A stretch of 64,000 nucleotides of DNA, taken from contig NZ_CP176366.1 in NCBI RefSeq assembly GCF_046244385.1, forward strand, positions 186,001 to 250,000. Reading direction: 5' to 3'. The notes below the pieces were generated by a model, which was given only the letters and a program-made list of their open reading frames with translations, did no database searches and was not told the DNA's origin. The position numbers were made by a program, and so were the translations under genes. The DNA is from Methanospirillum stamsii. GTDB lineage: Archaea; Halobacteriota; Methanomicrobia; Methanomicrobiales; Methanospirillaceae. Below, piece after piece: positions 45,947 to 55,593 of the stretch; the first letter of the stretch is position 1; each line of letters opens with the position of its first letter.

Positions 45947-47923
45947 ATGGGTATGCAAAAAAGATCTATTCAGGCACTTAGTATTCTTCTGGCAGTATTG
46001 CTGGTAACTATAATAGTAACAGGAATTACAAGTGGAGATTTGAATAAAAATGTGAATTTAATTTCTAAACCCTCACTTTTACTTAAGAATAATAATCTGA
46101 CTCTGCATAAAATTTCCAGTTCCATTGATTCTTCTATTACAGGCCCGATATCAGGAAAAATTATTGATCCAATACCAAATATTACCATTAAAAAGGGAAA
46201 TTTGTTAAAAGTAGGCAATATTTCTCTTTATAAATTAGTGGGAATATATCAACCGTTTACATCTGGTTCAAACCAAGGGGGAAGTCTATATGGCAAACCA
46301 CTTTCAGGTCAATTGGATACCTCATCAAATAATCAGGAGAATGAAGGTACCATAAGTGTTACTTCCACACCGTCAGGTGCAGAGATATTCGTGGATGGAA
46401 CTGATATGGATGGAAAGACACCATCTGACATTACAGGTCCTCCAGGAACATATACCATTAGTCTGTCTCTAAACGGATATAAGACAGTAGAGAAAACAGG
46501 GACAATAACTTCGGGTGAAATTACTTCTTTACACTTCACCCTGGAATCTGTAGGTGAAGAAAAGCCGGGAACGGAAAAAAGTGGTGGTAGTTCAGATGAA
46601 ACCGGAACCCTCACCATAACATCCACGCCGGATGGAGCATCAATTTTTGCTGATGGCAGTAATCTGGATGCAAAAACACCATCTGAATTTGATGCTGATC
46701 CTGGTTCCTACGTGATCAGTGTATCGTTGGAGGGTTATAAGACTGCAGAAAAACAGGTTACGGTTACTTCAGGGGAAATTGCGACAGCTAATTTTTATCT
46801 TGAACTTGCTGGAGAAGGGCAGGCAGGCATAGATGAGAACACCGGGGAATCGGGAGGTATAGGAACCCTCTCCGTGAAATCTACACCAAGTGGAGCATCA
46901 ATTTTTGCTGATGGCAGTAATCTGGATGCAAAAACACCATCTGAATTTGATGCTGATCCTGGTTCCTACGTGATCAGGGTATCGCTGGATGGATATAAGA
47001 CTGCAGAAAAACAGGTTACGGTTACTTCAGGGGAAATTGCGACAGCTAATTTTTATCTTGAACTTGCTGGAGAAGGGCAGGCAGGCATAGATGAGAACAC
47101 CGGGGAATCGGGAGGCATTGGAACCCTCTCCGTGAAATCTACACCAAGTGGAGCATCTATTTTTGCTGATGGCAGTAATCTGGATGCAAAAACACCATCT
47201 GAATTTGATGCTGATCCTGGTTCATACGTGATCAGTGTATCGTTGGATGGATATAAGACTGCAGAAAAACAGGCAGCGGTGACTGCAGGAGAAGTTACCT
47301 CAGTGAGTTTCAATCTTGAACCTACTGGAGAAGGTAGTACCGAATCCAGAACAGGAAGTATATCATTTAGTTCTACTCCTGATGGAGCAACAGTATTTCT
47401 TGACGGAGAAGAAATTCCCAATAAGGTAACTCCCTTTACAAAATCTAATATTCCCAGAGGAATTCACAAGGCGTTTGGAGAACTCGATGGAATTAAAACC
47501 GGTTCTATTCAGATACAGGTTGAAGAAGGATTCACGTCTGAAGTATCATTTCTCTTTAAACCAGGGGGAACTTCTCAATTTGGATATTCCGGATATTCCA
47601 ATTATGGTTCTGGAACATATCACTCAGGGGATAATTCACCGTTTGGTTATTCAGAATCAGATGATTATAGTGCCGGATCATTTTCATCCGGAGGTAGTGG
47701 ATTTGGAAGTGGTTCATACCTGACCCTCCAATCTTTACCATCCGGGGCAGACGTTTTCATTAATAATCAACATATTGGAAAAACACCAGTTAGCCAGGAA
47801 GAACTGAGTCCAGGAACATATTCTATCCGATTTGAGAAAGAAGGATACCAGGATACTGAATTTACAGTTACTGTTTCTGGATCCAGCATGAAAACTGTGA
47901 CACGAAGTATGAGCCCATTGTAA
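45947..47923 (+). CDS. Exported PEGA-repeat surface protein
   Basis: A 658-residue protein with an N-terminal hydrophobic signal/anchor (about 8-28) and six PEGA domains of about 70 residues. These domains carry patterns like STPSGAEIFVDGT, K-TPS, PGTY-ISLSLNGYKT and end in a LE strand. Domains two to four are near-identical and encoded by a 258-bp tandem repeat. A Gly/Ser/Tyr-rich low-complexity linker (about 540-590, FGYSGYSNYGSGTYHSG) separates the last domain. PEGA domains are beta-sandwich modules found in archaeal S-layer-associated proteins, so a cell-surface structural or adhesive role is likely. Many N-x-S/T sites fit N-glycosylation by AglB. Confidence 0.87.
   Translation: MGMQKRSIQALSILLAVLLVTIIVTGITSGDLNKNVNLISKPSLLLKNNNLTLHKISSSIDSSITGPISGKIIDPIPNITIKKGNLLKVGNISLYKLVGIYQPFTSGSNQGGSLYGKPLSGQLDTSSNNQENEGTISVTSTPSGAEIFVDGTDMDGKTPSDITGPPGTYTISLSLNGYKTVEKTGTITSGEITSLHFTLESVGEEKPGTEKSGGSSDETGTLTITSTPDGASIFADGSNLDAKTPSEFDADPGSYVISVSLEGYKTAEKQVTVTSGEIATANFYLELAGEGQAGIDENTGESGGIGTLSVKSTPSGASIFADGSNLDAKTPSEFDADPGSYVIRVSLDGYKTAEKQVTVTSGEIATANFYLELAGEGQAGIDENTGESGGIGTLSVKSTPSGASIFADGSNLDAKTPSEFDADPGSYVISVSLDGYKTAEKQAAVTAGEVTSVSFNLEPTGEGSTESRTGSISFSSTPDGATVFLDGEEIPNKVTPFTKSNIPRGIHKAFGELDGIKTGSIQIQVEEGFTSEVSFLFKPGGTSQFGYSGYSNYGSGTYHSGDNSPFGYSESDDYSAGSFSSGGSGFGSGSYLTLQSLPSGADVFINNQHIGKTPVSQEELSPGTYSIRFEKEGYQDTEFTVTVSGSSMKTVTRSMSPL
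46604..47377 (+). repeat. Three tandem 258-bp repeats inside the PEGA gene
   Basis: Units start at 46604, 46862 and 47120 (each GGAACCCTC...), exactly 258 bp (86 codons) apart. They are almost identical in DNA until the third unit diverges near its end. Such arrays expand and contract by recombination while keeping frame. Confidence 0.85.
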
Positions 47924-48057
47924 TAAAATGCACCGATTCAGCCGGTCTCATCACCCAATTTTCAAATCACCCATAAAATTCCACAAATTAATCATGTTCC
48001 GTTTTTAAAAGAAATACCGAAAATCATTTAAGATGACAATTTGAGTGAAATTTTCAA

Positions 48058-48260
48058 ATGAATTTTCCAGAAGAATTTTAATTGAAATTAAAGTGGATTC
48101 CATCTGATGTTATCGAATATAATATTTGCCATCATGAAAAACCATAAAACTTGAGATAAGAGTCAAAGAACTTGAATCCAGCCTTAATCCCAATAGTACG
48201 AATGGCGGGAAACCTCCCTCATCAGATGGGTATGCCCTGAAAAAAATCGTTAATGAGAAG
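48058..48260 (+). pseudogene. Decayed 5' fragment of an IS66-type transposase gene
   Basis: Starts ATGAATTTTCCAGAAGAA, parallel to the fragment at 50796, and in a shifted frame encodes EIRVKELESSLNPNSTNGGKPPSSDG, the coiled-coil plus NSTN-PPSSD linker typical of IS66 TnpC. Stops and frameshifts are present. Beyond it, at about 48395-48530, a short frame reads KAAISSRIEGTQ, reminiscent of the N-terminus of Fic proteins, and 48526-48636 could encode a single membrane helix. These look like gene debris in the 47924-48681 gap. Confidence 0.6.
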
Positions 48261-48681
48261 GAAATCAAAAAAGCCATGAGACTATCCCGGGCATAAAGGA
48301 AATGCCCTCAAACTAAGTGCTCATCTGAAGTACTCAATCGGATACATATGATTACATTCATTCCTCTGCAGCAACCCGCCGGACTTATCGCTCCATGCTT
48401 TTCACTCAAAAAGCCGCCATATCATCCAGAATAGAAGGGACACAGAAATCCTATTCTGTTACCCTTCAGTCACCAAAATCAATACAATTACAGGTTCTTG
48501 TTGCAGGTTTTTTCTTACCTTTTTTATGACCTTTATCATTGGAATTGTAATTGTAATTCTGGCGATTATTCTCCGGTACAAGATGCATCCGGATTACAGC
48601 AACACAAAAGAGATGGTTGTTCAAAATAACATGTAAAAAAAATGATCTATTCAAATCATCTTCATTCAGCACCTGAAAAAA

Positions 48682-50040
48682 TTAATAGGTATATTCAGGT
48701 GGCTCCCAAATATCATACGCACATTCCTCGTTGGGGCAACAGTGTCCGCCTGAACACCCGTATTCACAATCCCTGTCTCTATACTTTTCTACGAACGAAC
48801 CTCCTGAAGGATCGTCAGGTGAATACACATATTCACAATAATACTCTCTCGAGGTGTCCTCATCCAGGCAGATATCCTTGTTTATTTGAATCGGACCAGG
48901 ATTTTCCGGATCTAACACTATTTCTGTATCGCACAAGCAGTAGCCGTTGATACATCCGTTCGGGCATTCAATCTCTATGGCCTGAGGTCCGTTTTCTCCA
49001 CAGATGTACTCAATAACATGGGTACCGTCTTCAGAACAGCGTTCTGATACATTATATGAACAACGGGATTCTCCCCTTACCACAGTAGTTGTTGAACCTG
49101 GCGGTCCTGACGGGGTTGATACCTCCTTGGTACAGTGTTCAGTATACACCAGACTGGGGATTAAGGGATCAAGCCCGTCAGAATCTCTACACCCGCATCC
49201 ATTTCCGGATACCTTGCCGTACAGTGTCTCCCAATAGTAAACATCCCTCCCTTCTGATGCTGAATACTGCGATAATTCCAGGCACGAAACACCGGTCAAC
49301 CGTTCAATCTCAGGGCAGCAGTATACCTCGCCACTGACCAGCGGGAGAGAACAAGCATCACAGAGATCTCCAACCCCGTCATGATCAATATCTCCCTGAG
49401 CGGGATCAGAAACATCCGGGCAGACATCGAAGAGGTTTCCGATTCCATCTCCGTCTGAATCCCCACTAAGAATAGATTGCGAACCGGTAATCGTGCCACT
49501 ATCATGGATTGTCAGACTTGGACGCGGAGTCGGGGCAATAATTGTGGCCACCTGATCAGAAATTTTCTTGGAACTGACTGGTATCGGCGATACCATTGGA
49601 ACTCCCTCCGACTGGGGGGGTTTCTCCCTGAAACAGTACATCGGGTCTCCGGCATCAGACTGTCCACACAATATTTTATCTTTCGAACAGGAGATCATTT
49701 TCTTTTCTTTTGCCTGGTTCTCTGTCAGGCAAATACATGTTCCATTACATGGTGTTGTCTCCTGACCTCCGGTATTAGCAGGGGTAATTTTGCTGAACGA
49801 AGTCCCAAGGATTTTAGGACTGACAACAACAGGAGAGATATTCGGTCTGAAACAAAAGAGAGGATCTCCATTTTTCGCTTTTCCACAGGAGAGCATATCT
49901 TCTTCACACGGTACCATGTGTTTCTCTTTTGCCTGCAACGCGGTAAGACAGGTACAGCCATCAGGACATTGAATCGCAATGGATATTCCTGCCAGTAGAA
50001 GCACAACCAAAAATCCCAACACAATCCATCCGGTTTTCAT
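48682..50040 (-). CDS. Secreted Cys-rich protein with thrombospondin-3-like calcium repeats
   Basis: A 452-residue exported protein from ATG 50040 (MKTGWIVLGFLVVLLLAGIS), which has AGGTGG upstream; an earlier in-frame start at 50142 is unlikely. Two Cys modules of the form C-x-CLT-x-x-QAKEK-x-M-x-C...CG...DPLFCF occur in the first 140 residues. A type-3 thrombospondin-like segment DSDGDGIGNLFDVCPD / DIDHDGVGDLCD probably binds calcium near residue 220. The remaining part has further Cys-rich units (CRDSDGLDP, CSYNVSERC, CPNGCINGYCLCD). The layout suggests an extracellular structural or adhesion protein with many disulphides. Confidence 0.78.
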   Translation of the reverse strand: MKTGWIVLGFLVVLLLAGISIAIQCPDGCTCLTALQAKEKHMVPCEEDMLSCGKAKNGDPLFCFRPNISPVVVSPKILGTSFSKITPANTGGQETTPCNGTCICLTENQAKEKKMISCSKDKILCGQSDAGDPMYCFREKPPQSEGVPMVSPIPVSSKKISDQVATIIAPTPRPSLTIHDSGTITGSQSILSGDSDGDGIGNLFDVCPDVSDPAQGDIDHDGVGDLCDACSLPLVSGEVYCCPEIERLTGVSCLELSQYSASEGRDVYYWETLYGKVSGNGCGCRDSDGLDPLIPSLVYTEHCTKEVSTPSGPPGSTTTVVRGESRCSYNVSERCSEDGTHVIEYICGENGPQAIEIECPNGCINGYCLCDTEIVLDPENPGPIQINKDICLDEDTSREYYCEYVYSPDDPSGGSFVEKYRDRDCEYGCSGGHCCPNEECAYDIWEPPEYTY

Positions 50041-50795
50041 TAAACCACCTGAATGGAAATCAATCAGGGTATATATAAGATTTGTTGGAGCAAACACAAA
50101 AAAAACAATCTGTGGATTGTAGAAATCCGGAGAACGATACAATTTCCATCAGGAAACAAAACAGGACCGGTTTCAGGTTTAAAATATTGCGCTGGTAAAA
50201 TGAACATCCGGACAGGTAAACGAATTTTTTCTCTGTCTTTTTTTTATCTGATATTTCTAATATCCTGAGGAAGTTTAGAGGTCAAACAACCGGTGACGTG
50301 CCACATGAAAACAGGTGAACAACCTCATTCCATGAAAACAATGATGTGCATAGGGAGATGTACACAATCGTAGAGATCTAAATCCCAACCGGAGGTATCA
50401 CTCCAGCTGTTTCAATACTTCTCGACCAGATATTCAGATTCACCTTCATCGTACAAAGATCTATTTCGGTTTGATTTTTGTCATATGGAACGAGGGGATT
50501 ATTCATGAATCTCAAAACACACTCTTTCACTCTTTTTACCAGTCTAATTAGTTTCGAAAAAAAGTTCTAATTCTACCTCTTTTTCCTTCAAAACAATGTA
50601 CTAATGAAAGGATCAATCTTCTAATACCAAAAATATGTGCACCTCACAAATAATTTATATAATGTAACTATTCAGGTGGCCTGAGCGCTCTCCTCGGAAT
50701 CACCCTAAAATCTTCCCAAATATCTTCTTTCGTCTCTAAAAAAAGATTTCTACCAAAAGATCTTTTTATAATGAAATAAAGCGTTTTTTTATCAA

Positions 50796-50960
50796 ATGGA
50801 CTTTCCAGAAGAACTTAAATCTAAAATACTTGAATGTCCTCCTGAAGTAATTACATACATCGTATTTCTTTAAGAACGAATTGAGAAATTAGAAGCAAGA
50901 GTTAGAGAATTAGAATCCCGACTAAATCTTAATAGTAAAAACAGGCTCTTTGTCAGCTTC
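50796..50960 (+). pseudogene. Decayed 5' fragment of an IS66-type transposase gene
   Basis: Begins ATGGACTTTCCAGAAGAAC and encodes MDFPEELKSKILECPPEV, then after one stop ERIEKLEARVRELESRLNLNSKN, matching the IS66 N-terminal coiled coil and NSKN linker. Similarity ends near 50945. The rest of the 50143-51009 gap is AT-rich without a gene. Confidence 0.65.
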
Positions 50961-51009
50961 AGGGGGTATGATTTAGATTGAATGAAAAAAGAGTTTGGGT
51001 AATACCTGC

Positions 51010-51765
51010 TTATTCAGGAAGAGGAAATGGCCACATTGCAATGGTATTGGAAGGAATTCCCTCGTGCGATTTCCCGTAATAATTTGCTGCATAGCCTCTA
51101 GTTATATCAAAGTTTCCTTTCACCGTTTCAAGTGAAATTGTGTTTTCCGCACTAGGAGAAGGTGAAGAACTTGACGGATCAAACGTCTGCAGAATCAGGT
51201 GGTTTTCATCTGGATCGATAATGAGCCGATCCTGTCTCTTTATATAAAACTCATTATCAGGGACATCACTGACACCACCCCTTAACATGTAACAGTCATA
51301 TTTATCGCCAATTATAAGATCTGCATCCCTGCTGTAACCAAGAACACCAGAAGAGACTAAAAGATGATTCCCATCCGTTTTCACAAGGGAATAGATAATG
51401 TATCGTGAAGAGTTATCTGCCAGATAATCTGCAAACTGACGAAGTGTCCACTCCGAGTAGGGTTCTGTCTTGAGAGGTGCAGAAAAATATTCTTCATCTA
51501 TCACATTGAATGGAAGCGATCCACTCTTTAATTGTATCAGAGCATTGGATATAACTTCCGGACTCTGAATGATTTGTTTTCCGTCAAATAATGTAGTCCC
51601 CTTTTCTATTGTGCTTATCCCATCAGTCGGGGAGATGTTGTTTTTCTCTAACGTAACCAGAGGTTTGATAGGTTTTAGTTCAATAGCCGCTACAGAAGAA
51701 ACCGAGATGAGACAAAGAAATAATCCGGTAATCATCAGCAATATCAGAATCATTCGATACTTCAT
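51010..51765 (-). CDS. Secreted tandem paralogue 5 of a five-gene array
   Basis: A 251-residue exported protein with an N-terminal Sec signal (about 1-27, MKYRMILILLMITGLFLC) and the array's shared motifs: FDGKQIIQSPEVIS, WTLRQFADYLADNSS, GVLGYS, LIIDPDENHLIL and a terminal WPFPLPE. No known domain is recognised. AGGGTGTG precedes the ATG and a TATA-like ATATAAAAAT lies about 38 bp upstream, so it has its own promoter. Proline-rich ends and Asn-Ser/Thr sites fit a glycosylated surface or secreted protein. Confidence 0.75.
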   Translation of the reverse strand: MKYRMILILLMITGLFLCLISVSSVAAIELKPIKPLVTLEKNNISPTDGISTIEKGTTLFDGKQIIQSPEVISNALIQLKSGSLPFNVIDEEYFSAPLKTEPYSEWTLRQFADYLADNSSRYIIYSLVKTDGNHLLVSSGVLGYSRDADLIIGDKYDCYMLRGGVSDVPDNEFYIKRQDRLIIDPDENHLILQTFDPSSSSPSPSAENTISLETVKGNFDITRGYAANYYGKSHEGIPSNTIAMWPFPLPE

Positions 51766-51915
51766 AACACACCCTCTAAATGAGCAAGATCGTTGTGGAC
51801 ATATAAAAATTTTCCTTATGAGATTGGAATTTTATTAAAATCTGCAGAAATAGAAGTGAATACGTATCTAACTGATATTTCATTCAATAAAAAAAGAGTA
51901 ATATTATTAATATTC

Positions 51916-52677
51916 TTATTCTGGAAGTGGATATGGCCACAGCGATATGACATGGATCTGTTGGTAATGATTCGATTTCCCGAAAAAAGTATTAGAGATG
52001 CCATTTGGAGACCAAAGCCGACTATAATAAGGTTCTATCAGAATTGTTTCTTCCTCATCCGGGGACAGGGATGATCTAAATCTATAAAATTCCTGAATTA
52101 TCAACTGGTTTGAATCTGGATCAATCATTAACCGCAACTGACTAAAATCCCACAGATCTAAATTGCATTCAGGGTAAACAGAACAAGATAACACATATTG
52201 GTCATATTTATCTCCAATGATAAGATCCACACTCGGGTTGTATCCCAGAACTCCACGAGTTGTCTTAGTGTAATCTCCATTCGTTCTCGTAAGTGAATAT
52301 AGAATCGTCCGTGAAGAATTCGCTTCAAGATAATCTGCAAACTGACGAAGAGTCCAATCCCAGTATGGTTCCTGAAGAGGAAGAGATCTTGCCATATCTA
52401 CAGGTTCTCCATCAACTTCGTATAGATAGACACCACTCTTCATTTTTTTTAATGCAGTGGATATAACCTCCGGACTCTGAATTATCTCTGTCCCGTCAAA
52501 TAATCTGGTCCCCACAGCTTTTGCGATAACATGAGTATTTACAGAGAGGTTTTTTTTCTCCATCGGAATAAGTGATTTGGAAATTTTTGGTTCAAGTGCC
52601 GTTACAGAAGAAACAGAGATTATACAGAGCAATAATACTGTTATCATCAGAAATAGCAGAGTTTTTCGATACTTCAT
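51916..52677 (-). CDS. Secreted tandem paralogue 4 of a five-gene array
   Basis: About 253 residues from ATG 52677 (MKYRKTLLFLMITVLLLC); an upstream start would add seven residues. It shares FDGTEIIQSPEVISTAL, YWDWTLRQFADYLEANSS, GVLGYNPSVDLIIGDKYD and the terminal LWPYPLPE. Two Cys in the middle (VLSCSVYPECNL) are shared with paralogue 3 only. A TATA box, AAATATATATATTT, lies at about 52709-52723. Confidence 0.75.
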   Translation of the reverse strand: MKYRKTLLFLMITVLLLCIISVSSVTALEPKISKSLIPMEKKNLSVNTHVIAKAVGTRLFDGTEIIQSPEVISTALKKMKSGVYLYEVDGEPVDMARSLPLQEPYWDWTLRQFADYLEANSSRTILYSLTRTNGDYTKTTRGVLGYNPSVDLIIGDKYDQYVLSCSVYPECNLDLWDFSQLRLMIDPDSNQLIIQEFYRFRSSLSPDEEETILIEPYYSRLWSPNGISNTFFGKSNHYQQIHVISLWPYPLPE

Positions 52678-52816
52678 AACACACCCTAATATGAGCAAAA
52701 GAGTGATGAAAATATATATATTTGCGGGTGAAGAATGGACATTTTAGGAAACTACTAAAATGCAAGTGAATACTTTTCGAACGGGTGAAATTTCAATTAA
52801 AAAAGAAGAGCCCTGG

Positions 52817-53584
52817 TTATTCAGTTGTTGATTCAGGAAGTGGATATGGCCACAGAGTTAGGAGAACGATTGGGGGATCACTATACGTTCTTCCGTAAAA
52901 GTGATTTGGGAAGGCATTGTTAGAGGCAATTTGACTATGAATATGTTCAATCATAATTGTTTCTTCCCAATCCGGGGACGGGGATGAACTTGATGAATAA
53001 AATTCCTGAATTATCAACTGATTTAATTCTGGATCAATTATTAGCCGATAATGACCTGTTCCGTGCCTCCATAAACCGCAATCAGGGTAAACAGGACAAG
53101 AAAAATAATACTTGGCATATTTATCTCCGGTGATGAGATCTATACTCGGGCTGTACCCCAGAACTCCTTCAGAAATCAAAATATAATCTCCATTCGTTCT
53201 CATGAGTGAATATTGAATAGTCCGTGAAGAATTCGCTTCAAGATAATCCGCAAACTGACGAAGAGTCCAATCCCAGTATGGTTCTCCATGAGGTCCTCCC
53301 TGATCTTCAGGTTCTTCATCACCATCGTTTAGGAACACACCACTCTTCATATTTTTAAGTGCAGTGGATATAACCTCCGGACTCTGAATTATCTCTGTCC
53401 CGTCAAATAATCTGGTGCCCACTCCTTTTGTGAGAGTATAAGAAGTCGGGGAGAGATTTTTTTTCTCCAATGAAGCAACGGATTTGGAAATTTTTGGTTC
53501 AAGTGCCGTTACAGAAGAAACAGAGATTATACAGAGCAATAATCCTGCTATCATCAAAAATATCATACAATTACTATACTTCAT
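52817..53584 (-). CDS. Secreted tandem paralogue 3 of a five-gene array
   Basis: 255 residues with a Sec signal, FDGTEIIQSPEVISTALKNMKSG, YWDWTLRQFADYLEANSS, a Cys pair (FSCPVYPDCGL), YRLIIDPELNQLII and LTLWPYPLPES. It is the closest relative of paralogue 4. A TATA box, ACATATATATTT, lies about 40 bp upstream. Confidence 0.75.
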   Translation of the reverse strand: MKYSNCMIFLMIAGLLLCIISVSSVTALEPKISKSVASLEKKNLSPTSYTLTKGVGTRLFDGTEIIQSPEVISTALKNMKSGVFLNDGDEEPEDQGGPHGEPYWDWTLRQFADYLEANSSRTIQYSLMRTNGDYILISEGVLGYSPSIDLITGDKYAKYYFSCPVYPDCGLWRHGTGHYRLIIDPELNQLIIQEFYSSSSSPSPDWEETIMIEHIHSQIASNNAFPNHFYGRTYSDPPIVLLTLWPYPLPESTTE

Positions 53585-53720
53585 AGTACACCCTCAACAT
53601 GACCAGATTACAATAAACACATATATATTTGCTGGTGAGGCCCGGACAATTTAGGGAGCTGTAGAAATATAAATGAATAATTTTCGTACCGGTGCATCAT
53701 TCAATAAAAAAAGAGCAATG

Positions 53721-54488
53721 TTATAAAAATTCTGATTCAGGAAGTGGATTTGGCCACAATGATAGAATCACAACCGGACGAACCTCACTTACGATACCAT
53801 AAAAAGGTCTCGCTCTGCCCAAAAAAGAGATTACATTAGGACCGCTGGGAGTCATACTGAGACCTATTAATTCTTCCGAGATAGGGGTTGGATTACCTTC
53901 CACATAATTTTGTAATACCAATTGATTTTCATCGGGTAAAATCGTGATGCGCCATTGACTAGAATGTTTCCGAAATACTCCATCGTTTGCAACATTCTCA
54001 ATTCTAGTGCCATAAACATCAAATTTATCTCCTGTAATCTCATCCCGAACCACACTATATCCAAGGACACCATTTGATACTGAGGTCAACGATCCAGCTG
54101 TGGTTTCAATTGAATAAAGGAGAGTATTCGAAGTATTTGATGCAAGATAATCGGCAAACTGGCGAAGAGTCCAATCCCAATAGTGAACCTGTTCATCAGA
54201 TGGCGAACTATCAGGTACCTCTTCCTCACTACTCAAGACCTGAGCACTCTTCAGCAATTTATATGAATCAGATAATACGGTTGAATCCTGAATAATCTCT
54301 GTCCCATCAAATAATTTGGTCCCCACTGCTTTTGTGAGAACATAAGATGTGGGGGAGAGATTTTTTTTCTCTAACGAAGTAAGAGACTTGGAAATTTTTG
54401 GTTCAAGTGCCGTGACAGAAGTAACAGAGATCATACATAGTAATAATCCTGTTATGATCAGCAAAACCAGAATTGCTCGTAACTTCAT
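53721..54488 (-). CDS. Secreted tandem paralogue 2 of a five-gene array
   Basis: 255 residues with a Sec signal and shared signatures (KAVGTKLFDGTEIIQ, YWDWTLRQFADYLASNTS, GVLGYSVV, WRITILPDENQLVLQNY and LSLWPNPLPE). It lacks the Cys pair of paralogues 3 and 4. A TATA box, CTATATATATTT, lies at about 54523-54534. Confidence 0.75.
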   Translation of the reverse strand: MKLRAILVLLIITGLLLCMISVTSVTALEPKISKSLTSLEKKNLSPTSYVLTKAVGTKLFDGTEIIQDSTVLSDSYKLLKSAQVLSSEEEVPDSSPSDEQVHYWDWTLRQFADYLASNTSNTLLYSIETTAGSLTSVSNGVLGYSVVRDEITGDKFDVYGTRIENVANDGVFRKHSSQWRITILPDENQLVLQNYVEGNPTPISEELIGLSMTPSGPNVISFLGRARPFYGIVSEVRPVVILSLWPNPLPESEFL

Positions 54489-54631
54489 AACACACCCTCA
54501 ATATGACCAAAAGGTAGTGAATCTATATATATTTACTGGCGGGGAACGGACATTTTAGGGGGCCGCAGAAATACACCCGGATACCTTTCGAACGAGTGTA
54601 AATTTAATAAAAAAAGAAAATCTCCCAATAT

Positions 54632-55369
54632 TCAGGGAGCTGAGGTCGGAATCGGGTATGGCCATATTGCCAGAGTAGTAACCGGGACCCCATAGTCCCT
54701 GGCGCCATAAAAAGATGTAGTTTTGCCATTGCTGGAGCCATAACTCGTGGCTATAGCAGAAAGAGGATATTCATCTTCAAATATCGGGGTTGGGGATGAA
54801 CTATCCGAGTCATAGTTCTGAATTATCAGTTTGTTATCATCCGGCATAATTATGACACGCCATTGATAGGGGTAACCCATAAATTCGTGATCAGGAACAC
54901 CACTCACACCATAGGATAAGCGATATACATCTTGCTTATCTCCGATTATTTCTCTGTTATGCGGACTATATCCAAGGACCCCATGAGATGATGTAAAATA
55001 ATCTCCATCAGTTCTCACAAGAGAATAGAGAAGAGTATTTGAGGTATTTGATGCGAGATAATCGGCGAATTGTGAAAGATTCCAGATCCAGTAAAATACC
55101 TCTTCATCAGATGGTTGACTATCTGTTGCAGCCTCTTCATCGCCTGAATCTGTAACACTCTCAAACTGTTTCAATGCTTTAGATATCACAGTTGGACTCT
55201 GAATTATCTCCCTCCCATCAAATAATTTTGTACCTACATCCTTTTTTATTACCTGCGTTGCAGGAGATTTGGATGTTTTTAGTTCTAATGCTGTTACAGA
55301 AGAAAAAGAGATAATCCCCAGTAATAGACAGGTTATAATCAGTAATACCAGAAGCCTGTGACATCTCAT
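54632..55369 (-). CDS. Secreted tandem paralogue 1 of a five-gene array
   Basis: About 245 residues from ATG 55369 (MRCHRLLVLLIITCLLLG), with AAGGGTG upstream. It shares KLFDGREIIQSPTVISKAL, WIWNLSQFADYLASNTS, GVLGYSPHNREIIGD, WRVIIMPDDNKLIIQNYDSD and AIWPYPIP. It is the most diverged member at the ends. A TATA box lies in the TTATATAAATATATT tract at about 55406-55420. Confidence 0.75.
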   Translation of the reverse strand: MRCHRLLVLLIITCLLLGIISFSSVTALELKTSKSPATQVIKKDVGTKLFDGREIIQSPTVISKALKQFESVTDSGDEEAATDSQPSDEEVFYWIWNLSQFADYLASNTSNTLLYSLVRTDGDYFTSSHGVLGYSPHNREIIGDKQDVYRLSYGVSGVPDHEFMGYPYQWRVIIMPDDNKLIIQNYDSDSSSPTPIFEDEYPLSAIATSYGSSNGKTTSFYGARDYGVPVTTLAIWPYPIPTSAP

Positions 55370-55593
55370 ATAATGCACCCTTATCATGACCAGATAGCAG
55401 TGAAATTATATAAATATATTGCCTTCTGGCATAATTATTTACTTCGCAAAAACAAACAAAATATCAGGCGATAATATCAAATTTATCCTCAAAATAGAGA
55501 AAATACGATTTTTATAGACATACCATAATCATTCACAGAAACTGATCAGTAGACAATTTCAGAAAGTCCGGTATTATTGAGATAAAAAAAGGA

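Noticed and set aside
47475..47723. Alternative frame within the PEGA gene
   Set aside because: Overlaps the Gly/Ser-rich linker; no start signals and no family resemblance.
48395..48636. Fic-like and membrane-helix fragments
   Set aside because: Too short and frame-disrupted to call genes; mentioned only as debris.
50690..50715. GC-richer segment GGTGGCCTGAGCGCTC... as ncRNA
   Set aside because: Only a weak hairpin, with no promoter or family resemblance.
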